Source: Collinsella sp. (GTDB lineage Bacteria; Actinomycetota; Coriobacteriia; Coriobacteriales; Coriobacteriaceae). Taken from it: a stretch of 64,000 nucleotides of DNA. A program made the position numbers and the translations under genes. Numbering within the stretch: the first letter of the stretch is position 1; the number at the start of each line of letters is the position of its first letter. A model generated the notes under the pieces. It did no database searches. It saw only the letters and a list, made by a program, of their open reading frames with translations, and was not told the DNA's origin. Below, piece by piece: positions 45,186-53,405 of the stretch. The stretch is from assembly GCA_019414445.1 (NCBI GenBank), contig DXMA01000001.1:1-64000 (forward strand), written 5' to 3'.

Positions 45186-47153
45186 CTAGTTGGTCGTACC
45201 AGAATCGTCGCCCGTGCTCGTGCCCGAGCCAGAGCCCGAACCCGAGCCAGAAATCGAAACCGTCAGCGTAATCGTGTTGTCGGTGGACTGCTTGCCGGTG
45301 GGGGAGACGCCCGTAACGGTGGCGTTTTCGTTGCCGCTCACGGGGTTGCCGTTCTGGTCGCAGAACGCGATGTTGTAGAACCCGGCGTTGTTGAGCGCGG
45401 TGACGGCGGCGGAGATGCTCTTGCCGTACAGGTTACCCGGAACGCTGGCCTTGCCGGACTTCTTGGCAATGACGACGGTAATCGTGGCGCCGGGCTTCTG
45501 CTTGCCGCTGGGGTTCCAGCTGATCACGGTTCCCTCGGTAACTGAGTCGTTCTCCTGGTAGCTCACGTCGACGCCAAAGCCTGCCATATCGAGGGCGTTG
45601 CGCGCCTGGGCCTCGGTCATGTCGGTCAGGTCGGGGACGGACGTGGTATCCGGGCCGCTGGAGACCTTGTACGAGATGGTCGTGCCCTTCGCGACTTCCT
45701 TACCGGCTTCGGTGCCCTGCTCAAAGACCTGGCCCTCATCGGCCTCGTTGGCCTCCTCGGAGGCGTTGCCCTTCAGGCCAACGCTTGCCAGCGCGGCTTC
45801 TGCCTGGTCCTTGGTCAGGCCGACAAGCCGGGGAACCTCAACCTTCTCGGAGGGCTTGGGGCCCTTGGAGATTACCAGGTTCACCTTAGTGCCCTTGGCC
45901 TTCTTGGTGTTGCCGTTGGGCGTCTGCTCGGCGACCTTGCCCTCGTCGACATCGTCGTTGTAGCTTTGGTCGATGGTGCCGACCTCGAGGCCGGCTTCCT
46001 TGATCAGTTCGACGGCAGTCTGCTGGTCCTTGCCCAGTACATCGGGAACGGTGACCTGCTCGCCGCCAAAGAGTCCTGTGGCAAAGGCCACCACGATGCC
46101 GATGACGGCAACGGCTGCCACCACGGCGGCGATGATCTTGTTCTTGTTGGATTTGGGCTTTTCGACCTCGTAGGAGCCGGTGGAACCCGAAACCGAGCTA
46201 CGGGCGGTATTCTGGCCGCTCACGCCCGAGACGGGACGCACCATGGCGCGCGTCTGATCGGAAAGCTCGCGAGTCTTGGTGGCGCCAAGCTCGCCGGGGG
46301 CACCGATGATGCGCGTGGGCTCCGAGATGTTGACGGCACGACCGGACAGGTAGCTGTTGAGCACCTGACGCAGCTCGTCAGCGGTCTGGAAGCGGTTTGC
46401 CGGGTCCTTCTCCATGCACTTGAGGATGATGCGCTCAAGGTCGGCGTCGACACCGGAGTTGATCTGGCTCGGCGGAATAGGCAGCTCGTTGACCTGCTTG
46501 AGTGCGACCGAGATGGCGTCATCACCGTCAAAGGGCACGCGGCCGGTGGCGCACTCGTACATCACGACGCCCAGCGAGTAGATATCCGAGGTGGGGCCGA
46601 GGTCCTGACCGCGGGTCTGCTCGGGGCTGACGTAGTGGGCGGTTCCCAGCACGTTGTTGTCTTGCGTGAGGTGGCTGTTCTTGGCGCGCGCGATGCCAAA
46701 GTCCATCACCTTGATGTTGCCGTCGGGCAGCACCATGATGTTCTGCGGCTTAATGTCGCGGTGGATGATCTCATGCTTGTGAGCGACCGAAAGCGCGGAG
46801 CTGATCTGCGAGCCGATCTGGGCGACCTTCTTGGGGTCGAGGGCGCCGTGGCTCTTGATGCCGCTCTTAAGGTCGGTACCGCGCAGGTACTCCATGACGA
46901 TGTAATAGGTGTCGCCGTCCTTGCCCCAATCGTAGACGCCCACGATATAGGGGGAGGAGAGACCGGCTGCTGCCTGGGCCTCCTGCTTAAAGCGTGCGGC
47001 GAAGGTTGCGTCGCCAGCATACTGCGGTAGCATGATCTTGACGGCAACCGTGCGGTCGAGGACCTGGTCCTGTGCACGGTAGACGGTCGCCATGCCGCCT
47101 GTCCCCACCTTATCCTTGAGGAGGTATCTTCCCCCGAGGACCCTCTGTTCCAT
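45186..47153 (-). CDS. pknB: PASTA-domain Ser/Thr protein kinase, PknB/StkP type
   Basis: The 655-residue kinase has an N-terminal Hanks kinase domain (about 1-275; GTGGMATVYRA, HRDIKPQNIM, MDFGIA), a juxtamembrane region, one membrane helix (KIIAAVVAAVAVIGIVVAFA, about 345-364) and four extracellular PASTA repeats of about 65 residues. The last has an untypical linker, and the tail is Ser/Gly-rich (GSGSGSGSG). PASTA domains bind muropeptides and lipid II, so it links wall state to phosphorylation. I chose the ATG at 47153 because AGGAG lies just upstream. It is the last gene of the FHA/PP2C/wall-synthase operon. Confidence 0.96.
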   Translation of the reverse strand: MEQRVLGGRYLLKDKVGTGGMATVYRAQDQVLDRTVAVKIMLPQYAGDATFAARFKQEAQAAAGLSSPYIVGVYDWGKDGDTYYIVMEYLRGTDLKSGIKSHGALDPKKVAQIGSQISSALSVAHKHEIIHRDIKPQNIMVLPDGNIKVMDFGIARAKNSHLTQDNNVLGTAHYVSPEQTRGQDLGPTSDIYSLGVVMYECATGRVPFDGDDAISVALKQVNELPIPPSQINSGVDADLERIILKCMEKDPANRFQTADELRQVLNSYLSGRAVNISEPTRIIGAPGELGATKTRELSDQTRAMVRPVSGVSGQNTARSSVSGSTGSYEVEKPKSNKNKIIAAVVAAVAVIGIVVAFATGLFGGEQVTVPDVLGKDQQTAVELIKEAGLEVGTIDQSYNDDVDEGKVAEQTPNGNTKKAKGTKVNLVISKGPKPSEKVEVPRLVGLTKDQAEAALASVGLKGNASEEANEADEGQVFEQGTEAGKEVAKGTTISYKVSSGPDTTSVPDLTDMTEAQARNALDMAGFGVDVSYQENDSVTEGTVISWNPSGKQKPGATITVVIAKKSGKASVPGNLYGKSISAAVTALNNAGFYNIAFCDQNGNPVSGNENATVTGVSPTGKQSTDNTITLTVSISGSGSGSGSGTSTGDDSGTTN

Positions 47154-47285
47154 TCCTGCTCCTAACATAACTATTCGCTCAACGATGTGTGTAGTACCTA
47201 CGATGTGGCCGCTGGGGCCGTGTGGCGCGTTGCCGCTAACTCTTCGGCCGCGGCGCGCCTCGGGTGTCCGATTCGATCATGGGCA

Positions 47286-50156
47286 TCACGCTCCCTGTGC
47301 GGCGAGCGCCGCGGTCAGGACGATGCCGGCAATCTTGGCCGCCTTGACGTCGTGTTTGTCGTAATCCTCCAAGGCCACCGAGATGGCGACCGTGGGTGAA
47401 TCGTAAGGTGCAAAGCCAACGAACATCGAGTTGACGTTGGTGCCGCCGGTCTCGGCCGAGCCGGTCTTGCCGGCGACCTTGACGCCGGGGACCTGGGCAT
47501 CGGTGCCGGTACCGGACTGGACGACGGCGAGCATGGCCTGCTTGACCTGGTCGGCCGTGGCGGAGCTGACGGCCTGACCCAGCGAGCGGGACTGCGCGGT
47601 CTTGACCACAGTTCCGTCCGGGGCGAGTACCTGGGCTACAAAGTACGGGTCCATGACCACGCCACTGTTAGCGATGGCGGCGGCAATCACGGCGTTTTGC
47701 ATGACGGTGGTCTGCGGCCCGGGCGTGTGGTCCATGCCGACAGGCTGGCCGGCGCCGGCCCAGGCGGTCTCCCACTCGGTCATGAGCGACGGGTCGGCCA
47801 TGATGGAGGCCGCGGAGGTCAGGTCCTGGCCGAGCTTTTGGCCGTAGCCAAAGGCGTTGGCAAACTGCACGAGCGTGTTTGCGCCAACTTCGTTTGCCAC
47901 CTGGCCAAAGACGACGTTGGAGGACACGGCAAAGGCCTGCTGCAGGCTGATGGTGCCGTAGCTCTCGTTGGCATAGTTGGTGACCGGTGCGTTGCCGATG
48001 TCCATGGAGCCGGGCGCCTGGTAGGTGCTGGTAAGGCTGGCGGTACCGGTCTCGAGTGCCGCGGAAAGCGTAACGACCTTAAACGTGGAGCCCGGCGTGT
48101 ACAGCGCGTCCATGGCGCGATTGTACATGGAGCCGTCCTCGCCGCCGCCCGCCTGCAGCAGGGCGTCGATGTTGGTGTTGTCGTAGGTGGGCGAGCTGGC
48201 ACATGCGAGTACCGCGCCGGTACGCGGGTCGATGACCACTACAGCGCCCTTAAAGCCCTTGAGTGCCTGCTCGGCCGCCGTCTGGATACGCGAGTCGATG
48301 GTGAGCTTGGCGGTGTTGCCCGGCTGGGTCTGGCCCGCGAGCGACGCGATGGCGTTGTTCCAGCTGGAGTAGTCCTTAGAACCGGTGAGCGTGTCGTTCA
48401 TGACGCTCTCGATGGCGGTGGTGCCATACTGCTGGCTCACGTAGCCAACCACGTGCGCTGCCAGGTTACCGTTGGGGTAGGAGCGTACGTAGGTGCCGTC
48501 CTCCTGCTGCAGCGACTCGGCCAGCGTCACGCCGTCGGACGTGATGATGGAGCCGCGCTGGATGTACTTGGAGCGGGCGATGGTGTGGTTGTTGGTCGGC
48601 ATGTCCTGATAGTCCTTGGCCTTAATGACCTGGACATAGGTGAGGTTGCCGATAAGGATGGCGAACAGCGCCGTAAAGGCGAGCACCGCACGGGTTAGAC
48701 GGTTGGCGAGCGCAACGCGGCCGAGCACACCGGATTCAGGCGTGTCGAGCAGGCGACGGCGCATGCGCGAGCCGACGGAATGGCTGCCGCTGCCGTAGGA
48801 AGACGAGGTGGCAAAGCGCGTGCCCGTCGGGGCGGCGGCAGATGCGACCTGATCATCGGTGATGGCGGCCATGGTGCCGGTGCCGGTAAGCTCGGCCTCG
48901 CGTCCGGTCGCCTCGTCACCGGCGCGCAGCAGGAGCGCGACGATGATAAAGCTTGCCAGCAGCGAGGAGCCGCCCTGGCTCATAAAGGGCAGGGTGACGC
49001 CGGTCAGCGGGATCAGGCGGGTTACGCCGCCAACGATCAAGAAGGCCTGGAAGCTGATGGCTGCCGTAAGACCGGTGGCGCTAAAGGCGGCAAGGTCGGA
49101 TTTAGCGCGGGCAGCCGTGGTGAGGCCACGCACGGCAAAAAGCATAAACAGGATGAGCACGGCGCCGCCGCCCAAAAGGCCCATCTCCTCGCCGATAGCC
49201 GAAAAGATAAAGTCGGACTCGACGACGGGGATGTTGTTGGCCATGCCGTTGCCGATGCCAACACCGACCAGGCCGCCATCGGCAAGCGAGAAGAGCGACT
49301 GGACGATCTGGTAGCCCTGGCCCTGGGCGTCCTTAAACGGATCGACCCAAACCTGGAAACGCACCTGAACGTGAGACAGGAACTTGTAGGCGCCCACAGC
49401 TCCAACGGCTAAGAGCGCAAGGCCGATAACGACATACGAAAAGCGCCCCGTGGCAACGTAGAGCATCAGCAAGAAGATGGTGTAGAACAGCACGGCCGAA
49501 CCCAGGTCGCGTTCGAAGACGACGACGAGCAGGCACACACCCCACACGGCAAACAGCGGCAGCAGCAGTCGCAGGCGAGGGATCTTAAAGCCCAGGATCT
49601 TGCGGTTGGAGATGGAGAGCAGCTCGCGGTTCTCGGCCAGGTACCCGGCCAGGAACAGCACGATAAAGACCTTGGCGAACTCGCCAGGCTGGATGGTAAA
49701 GCCCGCGATGCGAATCCACAGCTTGGAGCCCGAGATCGTGGTGCCGATAAAGATGGGCAGCATCAGCAGGATGATGCCGATGATGCCAAAGGTGTACTTG
49801 TAGCGCATGACCACGTCGAGGTTTTTGACCAGTGCGAGCGTTCCCACCATCAGGGCCACCGAGACAAACAGGATGATGAGCTGTGAGATGGCGAGAGCGG
49901 GGGCGAGGCGTGTCACGAACGTGATGCCGATGCCCGAAAGTATAAATACGATGGGTAGGATGGCGGGGTCGGCGCCGGGCGCCAAGATGCGCACGGCGAT
50001 ATGTGCCGCGGCGAAGGCGGCAAAGAGGCCGATCGGCACGGCGAGCGTCTCAAAGGAGATGGCGGCGCCCGCGGTGAGCACGTACATCGCATACAGCAGG
50101 ATGACGGGGAACGCCGAGGCGATGAGCAAGAGCAGTTCGGTGTTGCGGCGACTCAT
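47286..50156 (-). CDS. SEDS glycosyltransferase (RodA/FtsW) fused to penicillin-binding transpeptidase
   Basis: One 956-residue ORF encodes two cell-wall enzymes usually made separately. Residues about 1-420 are a SEDS polymerase with ten or so membrane helices; family motifs include VFERDLGSAVLF, the essential-Asp region VQVRFQVWVDPFKD and GGSSLLASF. A linker of about 60 residues follows. The second part (about 485-956) has one membrane helix (AVLAFTALFAILIGNLTYVQV) and a class B-like transpeptidase domain with YTPGSTFKVV (SxxK), SSN and GKTGSAET (KTG). It should polymerise and cross-link peptidoglycan in one chain. I used the ATG at 50156 rather than an in-frame GTG at 50165, on ribosome-binding-site spacing. 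Confidence 0.94.
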   Translation of the reverse strand: MSRRNTELLLLIASAFPVILLYAMYVLTAGAAISFETLAVPIGLFAAFAAAHIAVRILAPGADPAILPIVFILSGIGITFVTRLAPALAISQLIILFVSVALMVGTLALVKNLDVVMRYKYTFGIIGIILLMLPIFIGTTISGSKLWIRIAGFTIQPGEFAKVFIVLFLAGYLAENRELLSISNRKILGFKIPRLRLLLPLFAVWGVCLLVVVFERDLGSAVLFYTIFLLMLYVATGRFSYVVIGLALLAVGAVGAYKFLSHVQVRFQVWVDPFKDAQGQGYQIVQSLFSLADGGLVGVGIGNGMANNIPVVESDFIFSAIGEEMGLLGGGAVLILFMLFAVRGLTTAARAKSDLAAFSATGLTAAISFQAFLIVGGVTRLIPLTGVTLPFMSQGGSSLLASFIIVALLLRAGDEATGREAELTGTGTMAAITDDQVASAAAPTGTRFATSSSYGSGSHSVGSRMRRRLLDTPESGVLGRVALANRLTRAVLAFTALFAILIGNLTYVQVIKAKDYQDMPTNNHTIARSKYIQRGSIITSDGVTLAESLQQEDGTYVRSYPNGNLAAHVVGYVSQQYGTTAIESVMNDTLTGSKDYSSWNNAIASLAGQTQPGNTAKLTIDSRIQTAAEQALKGFKGAVVVIDPRTGAVLACASSPTYDNTNIDALLQAGGGEDGSMYNRAMDALYTPGSTFKVVTLSAALETGTASLTSTYQAPGSMDIGNAPVTNYANESYGTISLQQAFAVSSNVVFGQVANEVGANTLVQFANAFGYGQKLGQDLTSAASIMADPSLMTEWETAWAGAGQPVGMDHTPGPQTTVMQNAVIAAAIANSGVVMDPYFVAQVLAPDGTVVKTAQSRSLGQAVSSATADQVKQAMLAVVQSGTGTDAQVPGVKVAGKTGSAETGGTNVNSMFVGFAPYDSPTVAISVALEDYDKHDVKAAKIAGIVLTAALAAQGA

Positions 50157-50172
50157 AAGCGGCACTCCCTTT

Positions 50173-51972
50173 CTAATTCTTATCGGAGGCTTCGGCCTCG
50201 GCGGACTGTTCGGCGGTTTTCTCGGAATCTGATTCGGAGGTCGATCTCTGGTCGGTGTTGTCGCGAATCGTTTGCGCGTCGATCACCTGGCGGGTCTGCT
50301 CCTCGTCGATCTGGTGGCGGTACTTGGATATCGTGTCCTGCGCATCGTCGACACTTGTTTGCGGAATACCCGCCTTGAGGCGGTTTTGCGTGTCTTCGGG
50401 CAGGTCGGACAGCTTGATACTGGTTTCGCTTTCGAGCCAGTGAAGCTTGAGTCCGAGCGGCTTGCCGGGAAGGCCGCGCCAGACGGCGACATTGCCCTGG
50501 TAGGTACCCAGGTAGTACGAGCCGGTGACACCCGTGTAGGCCCAGATGGCAGCCGCCAGCACCAAGACGAGACCTAAGACGACGCCGATGGTGACGTTGC
50601 GGCGACGCACGCGTTGCGCCTCGCGCATAACGCCATCGTCAACCAGGTCAACGACTACTACGGTCACGTTGTCGTGGCCGCCGGCGGCAAGCGCCGCGTC
50701 CACTAGGTTGTCAACGCAGATTTGCGCGGTTGAGGACTGCGTGGCGATGTTCTCGATATCGCTATCGGGAATCATGCTCGAAAGGCCGTCAGAGCACAGT
50801 ATCAGGCGGTCGCCTTCCTCGATATGCAGAGTGAAGTGGTCGGCATACATGGCGGGGTCTGAGCCCAGCGCACGGGTGATGACCGAACGGTTGGGGTGGA
50901 CGCGAGCCTCGTCTGCCGTGATCTCGCCGGCGTCCACGAGCTCCTCCACGTAGGAGTGGTCGCGGGTCACGCGGATGAGCGTGCCCTCGTGGAGCAGGTA
51001 GGCGCGAGAGTCGCCCACGTGGGCGATGGCGAGCGTGTCGTTTTCGATATAGGCGCAAGTGGCTGTGCAGCCCATGCCGGGCTTGCCTAGGCCGTTCAGG
51101 GCCGCCTCGATTACGGCGGCGTTAGCTGCCTCGACGGCTGCCGCCAGGCGTGCTGCGTCGGCGGACTGCGGGGCCGTCTTGGCAATAGTCTCGACGGCGA
51201 TGGAAGAGGCTACCTCGCCGGCGGCGTGACCGCCCATGCCGTCGCATACGCAAAAGAGCGGCGACTGCACCAGGTAGGAATCCTCATTGTGCGGGCGCAC
51301 ACAGCCAACGTCGGAGCGGGCACCCCACATGAGTTGCGTGGTGGTGCCGGCATCATAGGTCGAGTCGGTCTCGATGCGCTCCTCGGTCAGGGGCTCAAAG
51401 CTCATGGTCGAGCCGGGGTCTTTGAGCTTGGCTTCAACGGCGGCTACGTCGATCTCGGCTGTGTCACCGGGAGAGACGGTGTCGGTCTCGGCGTTTGATT
51501 CGGAATCGCCGGTGTCCGGGGAGTCGGGCTCCTCGGACACGCGGGCGGTCGACTCGTCGTCTTGCGGGCTGACGTCTATAGGCTCGGGCGCCGGCGTAGA
51601 CACGGGCGCAACCTCGGATGCCGGGGCTATGGGAAACGCCGGCGCGGCGGGCTCGGGTGCCGCAAACACCGCAGCGCTCTCGTTGATTGCCGCGGCGACA
51701 GGCTCTGCAAAGTGAGCTGGCGCCGGGGTTGCTTCGGGCGCTGTGGGCTGTTCCGCGGCATGTGCGCCGATGGGCGCCGCTACGGTATCCTCTTCGTCCT
51801 CGTTATCGGCGAGATCCGAAATATCATGCGTTACATGCGAAAGAGGCAGGGAGAACACGGTGTCCTCGGGTTCCACGGGTGCGGAGCCCGCCGGAGCGGC
51901 GTGGGCCGGCGCAGCTGTGGCGGCAGCCGGTGCCTCGGTCATAGTCGCGGACTTGTTCTCCTCGTCGATCAT
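50173..51972 (-). CDS. PP2C-type Ser/Thr phosphatase with membrane anchor
   Basis: This 599-residue protein has an acidic Ala/Pro-rich N-terminal region (about 1-215) of probable disorder, then a PP2C domain (about 225-465; RSDVGCVRPHNEDSYL, CDGMGGHAAGE, GDSRAYLLHEG, GGHDNVTVVVVD), which holds the metal-binding Asp residues. A membrane helix (IGVVLGLVLVLAAAIWAYTG, about 482-501) and a short extracellular tail follow. It dephosphorylates the substrates of the two kinases here. The long N-terminal extension is unusual for PstP. Its ATG overlaps the FHA gene stop by 4 bp. Confidence 0.94.
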   Translation of the reverse strand: MIDEENKSATMTEAPAAATAAPAHAAPAGSAPVEPEDTVFSLPLSHVTHDISDLADNEDEEDTVAAPIGAHAAEQPTAPEATPAPAHFAEPVAAAINESAAVFAAPEPAAPAFPIAPASEVAPVSTPAPEPIDVSPQDDESTARVSEEPDSPDTGDSESNAETDTVSPGDTAEIDVAAVEAKLKDPGSTMSFEPLTEERIETDSTYDAGTTTQLMWGARSDVGCVRPHNEDSYLVQSPLFCVCDGMGGHAAGEVASSIAVETIAKTAPQSADAARLAAAVEAANAAVIEAALNGLGKPGMGCTATCAYIENDTLAIAHVGDSRAYLLHEGTLIRVTRDHSYVEELVDAGEITADEARVHPNRSVITRALGSDPAMYADHFTLHIEEGDRLILCSDGLSSMIPDSDIENIATQSSTAQICVDNLVDAALAAGGHDNVTVVVVDLVDDGVMREAQRVRRRNVTIGVVLGLVLVLAAAIWAYTGVTGSYYLGTYQGNVAVWRGLPGKPLGLKLHWLESETSIKLSDLPEDTQNRLKAGIPQTSVDDAQDTISKYRHQIDEEQTRQVIDAQTIRDNTDQRSTSESDSEKTAEQSAEAEASDKN

Positions 51973-52385
51973 CGACGGTTCACCTTCATGACCACGTCGC
52001 CAATCTGGACTTCGTCGCCCTCGCGCAGCGTTGCGGGCTCCACAAGCTGGCGGCCGTTGACGAGCGTGCCGTTAAGCGAGTTGAGGTCTTCGATGATGAG
52101 CGCCGGGCCCTGCAGCGAAAAGCGCGCATGCGAGGCCGAGACGAACGGTTCGTTGATGCAGATGTCCGAAGATGGCGAGCGACCGACGATGACGGGGCCG
52201 AGCATGTCTACGTGGATGCCGCGGATACCGCGCGGACCCTTGTCCACATCGATCGTCCAGATAGCCGAGTCGCGGCGCTGTCCGCGCACAAGTCCCACGC
52301 CGGTCTTCATGACGGCGAACAGGAAGATATAGAGCAGGGCGACCAGGACGATGCGGCCTGCAAAAAGGACGATATCGATGTTCAT
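51969..52385 (-). CDS. Membrane-anchored FHA-domain protein, FhaB-like
   Basis: The 138-residue protein has an N-terminal hydrophobic helix (IVLFAGRIVLVALLYIFLF, about 4-22) and a C-terminal FHA domain (about 58-135; VIVGRSPSSDI, SASHARFSL, IEDLNSLNGTLVNG), which binds phosphothreonine peptides. It matches FhaB/FipA of actinobacterial pknB loci, thought to recruit wall-synthesis proteins. It overlaps the phosphatase start by ATGA. Confidence 0.93.
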   Translation of the reverse strand: MNIDIVLFAGRIVLVALLYIFLFAVMKTGVGLVRGQRRDSAIWTIDVDKGPRGIRGIHVDMLGPVIVGRSPSSDICINEPFVSASHARFSLQGPALIIEDLNSLNGTLVNGRQLVEPATLREGDEVQIGDVVMKVNRR

Positions 52386-52391
52386 AAGAGA

Positions 52392-53405
52392 CTATCCCCT
52401 AAATTCAAAGGTGCTCAGGCCAAACGTCAGCAGATCGCCGTTGCGCAGCGGGCAGCGCGTAATGCGGCGGTTGTTGACGAGCGTGCCGTTGGTGGAATTG
52501 AGGTCCTCGATCGACCAATCCGAGCCCGTAAAGGTGAGCTGGGCGTGGCGGCGCGACACGTTGGGGTCGCGCAGGGCAATATCGGAAACCGAGCGCTCGC
52601 GACCGATAGTCACCTGTGCGGAGGTGATGCTATGGCTCTCGCCGCTCACGACGTCGACGAGCTGGGCGAGCGGGCGCTGCGGGGCGCGAGTGCTCGCCAT
52701 GTTGGAGGCGATGCCGGCTGCGGCGCCTAGGCCCACGGCGGCACCGGTCGCGGCGGCTCCGCCCATGCCGGCAAGCGCGTCGCGCGAGACGGTCTGCGGC
52801 ACCGGGATGGGTGCTGCGGCGGGGTCGGGGACGCTAGGCGCGAAGGGGTCTGCCACGGCAAGCGGGTCGGGAGCGGCGGCGCGAGGCGTCGGCTGCTGCT
52901 GGGGCATGGCGGCGGGGCGCTGCTGCTGCGGGGCAGCAAACTGCTGCTGGCCGGCGCGCGGGGCGCTGGCGGCACGGCTTGCCGCGGAGTTGTTTTGGCC
53001 CAGACCGTTTTGATAGGCGCGCTCTTCTTCGTACAGGCGGCCGAGCGTGGGGGCATCGACGTTCTCGGCAAAGACCGAGAACTTGCCGGCGCGCAGCTGC
53101 GGATCGATCATAAAGCGCACGAGGGGCTCGCCGACAAAGACATAGCGGCGCTTTTCGGCCTGCGCCTTCACAAACTCGCGGACCTCGCGCGAAAGCTCGG
53201 GGTAGAACGGGGCGAGCATGGGATCGTCGTCGGCGGCGATCAGGATGGTATAGAGTGCCGGCGCCGTGTTGACGCCGTTGATCACCAGAGTCTGATCCTC
53301 CATGTCGCGAGCGGCCTGCTTGGCAAGCTTCTTAAAGGAGAACGGGGCACGGGTGGCACCGAAGATGCCGGCCACGTGGTCCTCGAAGATGTTCAGGAAG
53401 TTCAC
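52392..53405 (-). CDS. FHA-domain protein with DUF3662, FhaA-like
   Basis: The 337-residue protein has an N-terminal DUF3662 domain (about 1-125; DQTLVINGVNTAPALYTILI, quoted in part), a Gln/Pro/Ala-rich linker (about 150-230) and a C-terminal FHA domain (about 245-335; TIGRERSVSDIAL, NVSRRHAQLTF, IEDLNSTNGTLVNN). FhaA binds phosphorylated partners such as the flippase MviN in mycobacteria. Its start overlaps the stop of the upstream kinase by 4 bp. Confidence 0.94.
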   Translation of the reverse strand: MNFLNIFEDHVAGIFGATRAPFSFKKLAKQAARDMEDQTLVINGVNTAPALYTILIAADDDPMLAPFYPELSREVREFVKAQAEKRRYVFVGEPLVRFMIDPQLRAGKFSVFAENVDAPTLGRLYEEERAYQNGLGQNNSAASRAASAPRAGQQQFAAPQQQRPAAMPQQQPTPRAAAPDPLAVADPFAPSVPDPAAAPIPVPQTVSRDALAGMGGAAATGAAVGLGAAAGIASNMASTRAPQRPLAQLVDVVSGESHSITSAQVTIGRERSVSDIALRDPNVSRRHAQLTFTGSDWSIEDLNSTNGTLVNNRRITRCPLRNGDLLTFGLSTFEFRG

